Below are positions 1-7,167 of a DNA stretch of 64,000 nucleotides, one piece after another. Under the pieces are notes generated by a model that saw nothing but the letters and a program-made list of their open reading frames with translations, was not told the DNA's origin and ran no database searches. The position numbers and the translations under genes were made by a program. Position 1 is the first letter of the stretch, and every line of letters starts with the position of its first letter. Origin of the DNA: BOG-908 sp964242115 (GTDB lineage Bacteria; Pseudomonadota; Alphaproteobacteria; Acetobacterales; Acetobacteraceae); NCBI GenBank assembly GCA_964242115.1, contig CAXSZX010000004.1, forward strand, positions 124,001-188,000, read 5' to 3'.

Positions 1-915
1 CTGGGCGCCTACCTGGCGATCAACCACCAGATTACCGGCGGTGCCATGTTCGCCGGCTCGCTACTGCTTGGCCGCTGCCTTGCACCGGTTGAATCGGTGA
101 TTGCCAGCTGGCGCGGCACGTTGGCCGCCCGCGACGCCTGGGCACGTATCCGTTCCGTTGCTGCCACGCCGTCTGCCGGCGCCGTGGAGCTACCCACACC
201 CACCGGCGCGTTGGCACTGGAGCAGGTCACCTGGGCGCCGCCCGGTACCGAGCGCCAGGTGTTGACGGACATCAGCCTGAAGATCGAGGCCGGCGCGGTC
301 CTCGCTCTGATCGGCGCGAACGCAGCAGGCAAGTCCACGCTCGGTCGCGTCTTCGCTGGCGCCATGCGGCCAGACCGCGGCATCGTTCGCCTGGACGGGT
401 CCGAGTTCACGACGTGGGATCAGGAACAGCTTGGAAAGGCCATCGGTTACCTGCCGCAAGACGCTGCGTTGTTCCCCGGCACCATACGCGACAACATCGC
501 CCGTTTCGGCGACGTTCCCGACGACGTAGTCATCGCGGCCGCCCAGGCCGCCCAGGCCCACGAGATGATCCTGCGCCTGCCGCTGGGATATCAGACGGCG
601 GTGGAGGACGGATCGCCTACCCTCTCCGGTGGGCAAAGACAGCGCGTCGCCCTGGCACGCGCGCTGCTTTGGGACCCGCCGGTGCTGGTGCTGGACGAGC
701 CGAGCGCCAGCCTGGATGCCGACGGCGAGGCTGCCCTGTTTCGTTGCGTGGTCTCAGCCCGTGAGCGCCGCAAGACGATCGTCCTGATCACCCACAGCAC
801 CGCTCTGGTCCGCATCGCCGATTCTGTAGCCACCATGGCGGGTGGCCGAGTCACACGGGTGCAGCGCTCCACTGAATTCCTGAGCCGTTCACTCGCCGCC
901 GCCGCCGGAGAATGA
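1..915 (+). CDS. Type I secretion ABC transporter (permease/ATPase), 3' part
   Basis: The window opens inside this gene; its frame is open from base 1 and 304 residues remain. It is the end of the membrane domain followed by a complete nucleotide-binding domain. The P-loop GANAAGKST lies near 313-339, the signature LSGGQRQR near 621-645, Walker B VLVLDEPSAS near 685-715 and the switch histidine in LITHST near 785-800. The next gene is a HlyD adaptor overlapping by 4 bases (ATGA). That pairing points to the inner-membrane ATPase of a type I secretion system (PrtD/HlyB type) rather than a general exporter. The substrate and the outer-membrane TolC partner are not visible here. Confidence 0.85.
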   Translation: MGAYLAINHQITGGAMFAGSLLLGRCLAPVESVIASWRGTLAARDAWARIRSVAATPSAGAVELPTPTGALALEQVTWAPPGTERQVLTDISLKIEAGAVLALIGANAAGKSTLGRVFAGAMRPDRGIVRLDGSEFTTWDQEQLGKAIGYLPQDAALFPGTIRDNIARFGDVPDDVVIAAAQAAQAHEMILRLPLGYQTAVEDGSPTLSGGQRQRVALARALLWDPPVLVLDEPSASLDADGEAALFRCVVSARERRKTIVLITHSTALVRIADSVATMAGGRVTRVQRSTEFLSRSLAAAAGE

Positions 916-2267
916 TCATGCAGAAACCTGATGCCGAACCAAGAGCCACCCCACGCACCAGAGTGCCCGACATGGCGGCACCGCCGGGCAGGACCTCCGG
1001 TCTTTCCGCAGTGCACCTGGGCCTCGCTGTTGTAGGCGTTTTCTTTGGCGGGTTCGGCACCTGGGCCGCACTGGCACCGCTGGACGGTGCCGTCGTCGGC
1101 ACCGGCGCGCTGGCGGTTCATGGCAACACTAAAACCATACAGCACAAGGAAGGCGGCATCATCGCGGCCTTGCTGGTCCAGGAGGGTGACCGGGTGGCGA
1201 GCGGGCAGGTGCTGATCCGTTTGGACGATACCCAGACCCTGGCAGCCCTGCGCGTACACCAGGCCCAGCTGGCCGGCGATCAGGCGCTCTGCGCCCGCGA
1301 CCTGGCCGAACTCTCCGGCGCACCCGCTATCGCTTTCCCGGCAGAGCTCACTGCGAGCGACCCTGTCGCCCGTTCGGTGATGACACGCGAGCAGGTGGTA
1401 TTCGACAATCATCGATCCCTGCTGGCCCAGCAGCTTCAGGTTGTCGACGAGCGCATCGCCCAGTCCCGCGAGCAGTCTGCCGGCGCGCGCGCGCAGCACG
1501 AAGCGGCAATGCGAGGCCTCGCGTATGGCGTCCAGCAGCTGCAAGCGCTCACCACCCTCGAAACCGACGGGCTCGCCGGCCGCAACACCGTGCTCGAACT
1601 CTCTCGCTCCATCGAAAGCGTGCGTGGCGAAACCGGTCAGCTACAATCCGACATCGCCCGGCATGACGCGGAGGTAGCCGAGCTGCATGCCGAGAAGCTG
1701 CGCCTGCGTGAAGCCGCGCAGAGCGACGCGACGCGCGAGCTGCGCGAGGCTCAGCTGCGCATCAACGACGTGCTCCCCCGCATCGTCGCGGACCGTGACC
1801 TGCTTGCCCGCCTGGACATCAGGGCGCCGGTCAGCGGGCGCGTGGTGGACCTGCAGGCGTTCACCACCGGCGGCGTGATCGAACCCGGCAAGCCCATCCT
1901 GCAGATCGTGCCGGAGACGAGGCGCATCGTCGCCGTCGCCGAGATCCGGCCTGAGGACGTCGAGCACCTTCACCCAGGTCAGCCGGCGCGCGTGGTCGCC
2001 ACCGGCTTCAACGCCCGTGAGACTCAGCCGCTGGAAGGCCGCCTGGACGTGATCTCCGCCGACCGCATCACCGACCCGCGCACCGGCCGTGTTTACTACA
2101 CCGCGGAAGTCTCTCTGCTGGCCGACCACGCTGGCGGCAGCTTGCTCCGCCAGCTCGGCCCAGGCATGCCCGTCGAGGTCGTCGTTCCGGTCAAGCCGCG
2201 GACAGCACTCGACTACCTGACCGAACCGCTCAGGACCAGCCTGCGCGCGGCCGGCCGGGAGATGTAG
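912..2267 (+). CDS. HlyD-family type I secretion periplasmic adaptor
   Basis: This 451-residue membrane-fusion protein should link the ABC transporter upstream to an outer-membrane channel. It has a short cytoplasmic N-terminus, one membrane segment around residues 36-58, a first half barrel-sandwich domain, a long helical hairpin at about 150-300, and the returning half RAPVSGRVVDLQ near 310 followed by a beta-barrel domain. Length and order match PrtE/HlyD proteins. The ATG at 912 overlaps the transporter stop; a second ATG at 918 is also possible. Its 3' end overlaps the convergent NrsF gene by 38 bases. Confidence 0.88.
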   Translation: MIMQKPDAEPRATPRTRVPDMAAPPGRTSGLSAVHLGLAVVGVFFGGFGTWAALAPLDGAVVGTGALAVHGNTKTIQHKEGGIIAALLVQEGDRVASGQVLIRLDDTQTLAALRVHQAQLAGDQALCARDLAELSGAPAIAFPAELTASDPVARSVMTREQVVFDNHRSLLAQQLQVVDERIAQSREQSAGARAQHEAAMRGLAYGVQQLQALTTLETDGLAGRNTVLELSRSIESVRGETGQLQSDIARHDAEVAELHAEKLRLREAAQSDATRELREAQLRINDVLPRIVADRDLLARLDIRAPVSGRVVDLQAFTTGGVIEPGKPILQIVPETRRIVAVAEIRPEDVEHLHPGQPARVVATGFNARETQPLEGRLDVISADRITDPRTGRVYYTAEVSLLADHAGGSLLRQLGPGMPVEVVVPVKPRTALDYLTEPLRTSLRAAGREM

Positions 2268-2919
2268 CAACCCGCAACGCCCGCCCACCGGCCAGACGCA
2301 TCACCACCACCACCAGCAGAACGGCCAGCGCGTGTACGCCTAAATCGTCAGATGTCGCGTCGAACGGATGCACCAGAGTCAGCAACGTCGCGGCACCGCC
2401 GGCACTGGCCAACCCGGCGAGCGCCGCGGTCAGCCCCGGACGCAACGGGCACGCGCGCACCAGCAGCCAGGTCAGCAGCACCGCGAGCGGCAGGGAGACC
2501 AGCAACAGGAACTCCAGGCACGCCATCGGGTGCATCGCCGGCATCGGCATCGTGGCGGCCAACGGTGTCATCCGCAGGCAGCCGGCCGTGCTCGCCCCCA
2601 CCCATACGGCCAGCGCCGGCAATGGCAACAGCGCCCATCGTGCAGACCGTCCAGGCACTGCGATCTGCAGCGCCGCCCCCCCGGCCAGCACGCACGTGGC
2701 TGCGGCACCCAGCACGCTCACCCACATGTCGGCAGCCGAGGTCAGCCGCGTCCACAACGCGCCCAGATCGGCGAACAACGAGAGCAGCATGCCCACCCAA
2801 AGCCCGGCCGCCAACCACAGCGCCGTGCGCCGCCAGGGCGAGGCGAGGCGCCGCACCGGCCGCAGGTCGGCAGACAGCTGGCTGATCAGCGCGTCCTGCC
2901 GAAGCGTCGTCTCAGACAT
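2230..2919 (-). CDS. nrsF: NrsF-family (DUF1109) anti-sigma factor
   Basis: A 229-residue integral membrane protein with about six hydrophobic segments after a short cytoplasmic N-terminus. It follows the ECF sigma gene with an 8-base overlap. This size, topology and position fit the DUF1109/NrsF family, membrane anti-sigma factors that hold an ECF sigma factor inactive until stress. Several cysteines sit in or near the membrane segments (for example AGCLRM and RACPLRPG); family members are known to depend on membrane cysteines, but I cannot align them exactly. Inference: it restrains the sigma factor encoded immediately upstream. Confidence 0.75.
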   Translation of the reverse strand: MSETTLRQDALISQLSADLRPVRRLASPWRRTALWLAAGLWVGMLLSLFADLGALWTRLTSAADMWVSVLGAAATCVLAGGAALQIAVPGRSARWALLPLPALAVWVGASTAGCLRMTPLAATMPMPAMHPMACLEFLLLVSLPLAVLLTWLLVRACPLRPGLTAALAGLASAGGAATLLTLVHPFDATSDDLGVHALAVLLVVVVMRLAGGRALRVATSPGRPRAGWS

Positions 2920-3481
2920 CCTCGTTCTGTCCCATCCTGCCGCGCAGCGCCTTCAGCGCCCGGTGCAGGTTCACTTTCAACGCACCCTTGCTCCGGCCCG
3001 TCTCGAGCGAGGCCTCGTCCAGTGATCGTTCCTCCAACGCAAGCAACTCAACTGCCTGGCGCTGCAGCGGCGGCAGGGTCGCCACCGCCGCGCGCAGCCG
3101 CGCCCCGTCGTCCTGCCGACTGGCATGCGCCTCCGCGTCGGGCCCCGGCTCGGCATGCGCCAGAAAGGCGACCTCATCCTGCACTTCCCGGGCGCCGTGC
3201 CGCCCGTGCAGGCGCAGCGAATCGATCGCCCGCCGGCCGGCGATCGCCCGAAGCCACGGCTGGAACGGCCGTGCCGGGTCGTAGGTCGGCAGCGCGCGAT
3301 GGATGGTCAGCAGCACGTCCTGCACCACATCATCCACCCGATCGGGCCGAACCCCGGCTCGCCGCGCAGTGGCCGCCGCAATCGGCACGCAGGCGCGCAA
3401 TACGCTCTGGTAGGCCTGCGCGTCACCGCCTTGTGCTGCCCGCATCAGAACGGCCAGATCCTGTTCCGCAGCACCATCCAT
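2912..3481 (-). CDS. ECF RNA polymerase sigma factor (SigF-like)
   Basis: A 189-residue sigma-70 family protein with only regions 2 and 4. Region 2 lies around residues 25-90 (DDVVQDVLLTIHRAL, then PFQPWLRAIAGRRAID). Region 4 lies around 130-180 (LPPLQRQAVELLALEERSL followed by a helix-turn-helix). It ends inside the start of the nrsF gene, so the pair is translationally coupled. Upstream on the same strand is a MsrP-like molybdoenzyme, and divergent to that are msrB and msrA. The context suggests it controls methionine-sulfoxide repair; ECF control of msr genes is known in other bacteria, but for this protein it is inference. Confidence 0.85.
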   Translation of the reverse strand: MDGAAEQDLAVLMRAAQGGDAQAYQSVLRACVPIAAATARRAGVRPDRVDDVVQDVLLTIHRALPTYDPARPFQPWLRAIAGRRAIDSLRLHGRHGAREVQDEVAFLAHAEPGPDAEAHASRQDDGARLRAAVATLPPLQRQAVELLALEERSLDEASLETGRSKGALKVNLHRALKALRGRMGQNEDV

Positions 3482-3501
3482 GGCGCGAGCATAGGAACGA
3501 T

Positions 3502-3525
3502 CGGGGGGCGTGTGCTATCCCCCCG
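3502..3525. promoter_or_regulatory. GC hairpin between msrP-like gene and ECF sigma gene
   Basis: CGGGGGG at 3502-3508 pairs perfectly with CCCCCCG at 3519-3525 across a 10-base loop, 20 bases upstream of the sigma gene start. It could be an attenuator, an mRNA-stability hairpin or a protein site. No T-run follows on either strand. Confidence 0.3.
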
Positions 3526-3553
3526 CGCCAGCCCGGCCCACGCCTGCCCGTGC

Positions 3554-4294
3554 TCATGACCCGCTGAACCAGTTGTAGCCCTGATCCTCCCAGTAGCCGC
3601 CCGGGTTCTGGTTGGTCACCGTTATTGCCGCGATGTTCTTCGGGTTCTTGAAACCGAGCTTGGTTGGGATGCGCAGCCGCACCGGCGCGCCCCATTGCGG
3701 GCTCAGCGGCGCAGCCTCGAAATCCAGCGCCAAAATCGTCTGCGGGTGCAGGGCGGACGCCATGTCGATGCTGGACGAATAATCGTCGAAACACTCGAAC
3801 CCGACGTAGCCCGCGCGCAAATCGGCACCCACGTGCTGCAGGAACACCCGCAACGGCACGCCCGACCACTGACCGATCTGACTCCAGCCTTCCACGCAGA
3901 TGTGCCGGGTAATCTGGCTCTCCTGCGGCAGCGCGCGTAGCCGCTCGAGCGACCAAGGCGACTTGTCGGCTACCAGGCCGGACACCTCCAGCTGCCAGTC
4001 GGAATCCGGCGTGCGCACCTGGCTGATTGGGTAGTAGGCATTGAACTTGAACGGTTTGGTGATCTGGTCCGGGCGGAAAGTGGCGGCCAGCTTGTTCGGG
4101 TCGAACAGCAGCGCCTGCATGCGGTCGTTGAAGCGCAGCATCGCCCACAGCATGCGGTCGAACACGCCGTCATGGGTGGACAGCTCGCCGCAGCCGCTCA
4201 GCATCGCCAGGGCACCTACCGAGAGGCTGCCGCGCAGCAGGTGCCTGCGCTCAAGCTTGCGTATCTGTGTGAGGTGGTCGGCGCGGCGGATCAT
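3554..4294 (-). CDS. MsrP/YedY-like molybdopterin oxidoreductase, Tat lipoprotein
   Basis: A 246-residue protein of the sulfite-oxidase fold. The N-terminus combines a twin-arginine motif (ERRHLLRG, residues 15-22) with a lipobox (MLSGC, Cys35), suggesting Tat export and anchoring on the periplasmic side. The cofactor-ligating cysteine is probably Cys133 in HICVEGWS, the place where MsrP/YedY has its molybdenum-binding Cys. It is shorter than E. coli MsrP (about 330 residues). A cytochrome b gene lies upstream on the same strand and probably supplies electrons, as MsrQ does for MsrP. The sigma gene follows 72 bases downstream. Likely role: reduction of oxidised methionine in envelope proteins; a different substrate is possible. 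Confidence 0.78.
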   Translation of the reverse strand: MIRRADHLTQIRKLERRHLLRGSLSVGALAMLSGCGELSTHDGVFDRMLWAMLRFNDRMQALLFDPNKLAATFRPDQITKPFKFNAYYPISQVRTPDSDWQLEVSGLVADKSPWSLERLRALPQESQITRHICVEGWSQIGQWSGVPLRVFLQHVGADLRAGYVGFECFDDYSSSIDMASALHPQTILALDFEAAPLSPQWGAPVRLRIPTKLGFKNPKNIAAITVTNQNPGGYWEDQGYNWFSGS

Positions 4295-4311
4295 CGGAGG
4301 GCTGTCCTAGA

Positions 4312-4449
4312 AAGCAAACAAGCGGTTGGTTTCTGGAAAGAAGAACCAAAAAACTCTTGACTCCGCTGTCGCGCGCTCACCGGAGAGGACCGTGACAGCG
4401 GAGACAAAAGCTTTTTGCTTCTTTTTCTCGGAAAAGAAGGTCTTGCTTC
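4312..4449. repeat. Intergenic inverted-repeat element, copy 1
   Basis: Left arm AAGCGGTTGGTTTC... and right arm ...GCTTTTTGCTTC enclose a centre that is itself an inverted repeat: CTCCGCTGTC pairs with GACAGCGGAG. It lies between the cytochrome b and msrP-like genes, both on the minus strand. Confidence 0.85.
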
Positions 4450-4456
4450 TGCGTCG

Positions 4457-5140
4457 TCACGAAGCAACCCGGTCATCGTCCACCCTGCCGCCGGTCACCA
4501 TCGAGACCAGGGTGGAGGGCACCAGCACCACCAGCACCACATGCACTACCAGGAACGCCACGATCCCGCACATCAGCGCGAAGTGGATGCGCCGCGCCAC
4601 ATCGTAACCGCCGAACAGCCAGGTGAGCTCGCCGAGCTGCACCGGCTTCCAGATCGACAGGCCGGTCAGCACCGCCAGCACCGCCGCCGCGGTCACCAGC
4701 ACGTAGAGCAGCTTCTGCACCGCGTTGTAGCGCCCCTGGCGATGCACCAGCCGCAGGCTCAGCGCCGCCCAGAAATCCCGCGCCACGTCGCGCGGGCGGA
4801 CCGGCAGGAAGTGTCGCCGGAAATGCCCGGTCGCCAGGCCCCACACGAGGTAGACCAACCCGTCGGCTATCAGCACCCACATCGCTGCCAGGTGCCAGGC
4901 TATCCCCGCACCCAGCCAGCCGCCAAGCGTCACCGACCGCGGAATACTGAACGGCAGCACCGGCGAGGCGTTGTAGATCTGCCAGCCGCTCAGGATCATC
5001 ACAATCATCGCAGCCGCACCCACCCAATGGGTGACGCGAACCACCAGCTGGTGGGCGGCGACCCGGCCGGCCTGACCGTCTTGCGACGTCTCCGCGGTCT
5101 GTGGATAGTTCTGCACATCGGTCTCCATCGTCTCGAACAT
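4457..5140 (-). CDS. Cytochrome b/b6-domain membrane protein, partner of MsrP-like enzyme
   Basis: A 227-residue membrane protein with four or five transmembrane segments. Candidate haem ligands are His38 (RVTHW), His83 (AWHLAA), His187 (RRIHF) and His200 (VVHVV), the spacing of cytochrome b561/Ni-Fe-hydrogenase-type b subunits. I start at the ATG at 5140 because a longer frame would lie wholly antisense to msrB; a second ATG at 5128 is equally possible, especially if the promoter proposed at 5140-5164 is real. It would pass quinol electrons to the molybdoenzyme downstream. Repeat copy 1 separates the two genes. Confidence 0.78.
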   Translation of the reverse strand: MFETMETDVQNYPQTAETSQDGQAGRVAAHQLVVRVTHWVGAAAMIVMILSGWQIYNASPVLPFSIPRSVTLGGWLGAGIAWHLAAMWVLIADGLVYLVWGLATGHFRRHFLPVRPRDVARDFWAALSLRLVHRQGRYNAVQKLLYVLVTAAAVLAVLTGLSIWKPVQLGELTWLFGGYDVARRIHFALMCGIVAFLVVHVVLVVLVPSTLVSMVTGGRVDDDRVAS

Positions 5141-5164
5141 TCGCCGGCCGCGCTGCAAAGTTAC
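5140..5164 (-). promoter_or_regulatory. Possible ECF promoter for cytochrome b - msrP - sigma - nrsF
   Basis: On the minus strand GTAACT (5164-5159) is followed after 15 bases by CGAA (5143-5140). It resembles the clearer GTAACC-N16-CGTA site facing the other way. The -10 would touch the ATG at 5140, which would favour the second ATG at 5128. Weak evidence. Confidence 0.3.
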
Positions 5165-5209
5165 GTTCGTCCTTAGGCCGACCTGCTCACGCCCATCTGA
5201 GTGACCCGT

Positions 5210-5237
5210 GTAACCGTGGCACCCGGTGGCACGTATC
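5210..5237 (+). promoter_or_regulatory. Likely ECF sigma promoter of msrB-msrA
   Basis: GTAACC (5210-5215), a 16-base spacer, then CGTATC (5232-5237), about 57 bases before the msrB start. An AAC-containing -35 and a CGT-type -10 are the usual ECF pattern, and GTAACC is close to what I recall for SigF-type promoters. An ECF sigma gene lies in the same locus. Confidence 0.55.
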
Positions 5238-5293
5238 GCAGGTCGGGTGGTAGCGTGCACCAACCGCCGGACAGGATTTGGGAGCTTGGATCG

Positions 5294-5785
5294 ATGATAC
5301 GCAGACGCCTTGTGCTGATGACAACCGCGGGGCTGGGCACGCTCGGCTTCCTCGGGCTCTCGCGGCGTGCGGCGATGGCGACGGAGACCTTCGCCGTCAC
5401 CCACACGGACGCCGAGTGGCACGGCCTGCTCTCGCCTGCAGCCTACACCGTGCTGCGCCAGCAAGGCACCGAGGCGCCGGGCTCGAGCCCGCTGGACCAC
5501 GAGTTCGACGCCGGCCGCTACGACTGCGCCGGCTGCGCCCTGCCGGTGTTCGCCTCTTCCACCAAGTTCGACAGCGGCACCGGCTGGCCCAGCTTCTACG
5601 CGCCGCTGACCCACGCCGTCTCCACCACGTCCGACGACTCGTTCCTGATGGAGCGCACGGAGGTCCATTGCGCACGTTGCGGCGGCCACCTCGGCCACGT
5701 GTTCGATGACGGTCCCAAGCCCACCGGCCTGCGCTACTGCATGAACGGCGTCGCACTCAGCTTCAAGAAGGGAGCTACCGCATGA
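5294..5785 (+). CDS. msrB: Peptide-methionine (R)-S-oxide reductase MsrB, exported
   Basis: 163 residues. It reduces the R form of methionine sulfoxide. The four zinc cysteines are C78, C81, C126 and C129 (CAGC and CARC), and the catalytic cysteine is C149 in RYCMN. The first 28 residues (MIRRRLVLM, then a hydrophobic stretch ending RRAAMA) look like an export leader, possibly Tat, so the enzyme should act in the periplasm. I choose the ATG at 5294, which has GGAG at 5281-5284; an in-frame GTG at 5201 would overlap the proposed promoter. It overlaps msrA by 4 bases (ATGA). Confidence 0.92.
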   Translation: MIRRRLVLMTTAGLGTLGFLGLSRRAAMATETFAVTHTDAEWHGLLSPAAYTVLRQQGTEAPGSSPLDHEFDAGRYDCAGCALPVFASSTKFDSGTGWPSFYAPLTHAVSTTSDDSFLMERTEVHCARCGGHLGHVFDDGPKPTGLRYCMNGVALSFKKGATA

Positions 5786-6483
5786 TCCGTCTCGCCAAAT
5801 ACACCCTGGCCGCCGGTGCCGTGGCGCTGCTCACTACTACAATCCTGCACGCCCCGGCGATCGGCGCGGAGGACGTGCACGTGGTCCCTGCACCCAAGCT
5901 CGACGCCCCGACATCCGGCGCGCCGCAGACCGCGGTGCTCTCCGGCGGCTGCTTCTGGGGGGTGCAAGGCGTCTTCGAACACGTACGCGGCGTGCAACGC
6001 GTGCTCGCCGGCTACAGCGGCGGTCACGCGGACACCGCAGACTACGAGACGGTGAGCACCGGCGAGACCGGCCACGCGGAATCCGTGCAGATCACCTACG
6101 ACCCGAAGGTGGTCAGCTACGGGCGCATCCTGCAGATATTCTTCAGCGTGGCACTCGACCCCACCATGAAGAACGCGCAGGGCCCGGACAGCGGCACGCA
6201 GTACCGCTCCGAGGTGTTCGCCGCCAACGCCGACCAGGCCAAGGTGGCACGCGACTACATCGCCCAGCTCGACGCGGCACATACGTTCCACGCGCCTATC
6301 GCCACGCGGGTAGATGCTCTGAGCGGTTTCTACCCGGCCGAAGGCTACCACCAGGACTTCCTCGAGAAGAACCCGGATTATCCCTACATCGTCGTCAACG
6401 ACATGCCGAAGGTCGAGGCGTTGAAAAGGCTGTTCCCTGGAGATTACCTGGCGCGGGCGACGACGAGCGGGACAAAGTCGTAA
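5782..6483 (+). CDS. msrA: Peptide-methionine (S)-S-oxide reductase MsrA, exported
   Basis: 233 residues. It reduces the S form of methionine sulfoxide; the catalytic cysteine is Cys57 in GGCFWG. The first 29 residues are a typical signal peptide (hydrophobic core, then APAIGA before the mature EDVHV), so this copy is periplasmic. With the exported MsrB and the MsrP-like enzyme it makes a complete envelope repair set that covers both stereoisomers. It is translationally coupled to msrB. Its TAA stop runs into repeat copy 2. Confidence 0.92.
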   Translation: MIRLAKYTLAAGAVALLTTTILHAPAIGAEDVHVVPAPKLDAPTSGAPQTAVLSGGCFWGVQGVFEHVRGVQRVLAGYSGGHADTADYETVSTGETGHAESVQITYDPKVVSYGRILQIFFSVALDPTMKNAQGPDSGTQYRSEVFAANADQAKVARDYIAQLDAAHTFHAPIATRVDALSGFYPAEGYHQDFLEKNPDYPYIVVNDMPKVEALKRLFPGDYLARATTSGTKS

Positions 6484-6609
6484 AGCAAGGCATCCTTTTC
6501 TGAAGAAAAGAAGCAAAAAACTTTTGTCTCGGCTGTCGCGGACCTCTCAGCAGACGGGTGCGCAAGTGACAAAAGTTCTTGGTTCTTTTTTTCAAAAAAA
6601 ACCGCTTGC
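6484..6609. repeat. Intergenic inverted-repeat element, copy 2
   Basis: The left arm is the GAAG/CTTC hairpin type and the right arm the GGTTC-type. GCTGTCGCGGAC lies near 6532. It fills the whole gap between the convergent msrA and Lrp genes, ending one base before the Lrp stop codon. Confidence 0.85.
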
Positions 6610-7026
6610 CTAGCCTCTCGACAGCAGCAAGCTCGTCTCCGAGTTCACCACCCCATCCACCTGCCTGATCCGCCGCAGCACCGCATCGAACCCCTCCAGG
6701 CCGGACGCCCCCAGCTCCACCACCGCGTCCCACCGCCCGTTGGTGGTGTGCACCGCGCTGACCTCCGGCAGCGCGCGCAATGCCCGCAGCACCGAGGCGG
6801 ACCTGTCGCCGCGCACTTCGATCATCATGACCGCGCGCACCCCCTGTCCGCCCGCATCCGGCCGCAGCCGGACCGTGAAGCCCTCGATGACACCTGACGC
6901 CAACAACCGGTCCATCCGGTTCTGCACCGTCCCGCGGGAGACGCCGAGCCGCGCCGCCAGGGTGGAGACGGACAGTCGCGCATCCTGCCGCAGCAGGTTG
7001 ATCAGGACACGATCGGTATCGTCCAT
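6610..7026 (-). CDS. Lrp/AsnC-family transcriptional regulator
   Basis: 138 residues from the ATG at 7026, which has GGTGG 5-9 bases upstream; a GTG at 7053 is less likely. The N-terminal helix-turn-helix (TLAARLGVSRGTVQNRM) is followed by the alpha/beta ligand-binding (RAM) domain. It is divergent from an ornithine aminotransferase gene, and the shared upstream region has a palindrome. Inference: it senses ornithine or arginine and controls the aminotransferase and itself. Confidence 0.88.
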   Translation of the reverse strand: MDDTDRVLINLLRQDARLSVSTLAARLGVSRGTVQNRMDRLLASGVIEGFTVRLRPDAGGQGVRAVMMIEVRGDRSASVLRALRALPEVSAVHTTNGRWDAVVELGASGLEGFDAVLRRIRQVDGVVNSETSLLLSRG

Positions 7027-7038
7027 TTTTCCACCAAA

Positions 7039-7074
7039 CTGACATTTCGGCACGCAAGGCTGACACTATGTCAG
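7039..7074. promoter_or_regulatory. Candidate operator for the Lrp-type regulator
   Basis: CTGACA-CTA-TGTCAG at 7060-7074 is a perfect palindrome, and a further CTGACA half-site starts at 7039, 21 bases away (two helical turns). The sites lie between the regulator and the aminotransferase. Confidence 0.5.
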
Positions 7075-7167
7075 AAACAGCAGCGCAACGAAGCAGATTT
7101 CCCGCTTCCGCCTGAGCGCCGCTCCGCATCAGATTGGCCGACTGCGACTACCGCAAAGGCGCCCGAC

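Noticed and set aside
5141..5698. N-terminal extension of the cytochrome b protein by about 186 residues
   Set aside because: The extension is antisense to msrB and has no membrane or haem features; the conserved protein starts at 5140 or 5128.
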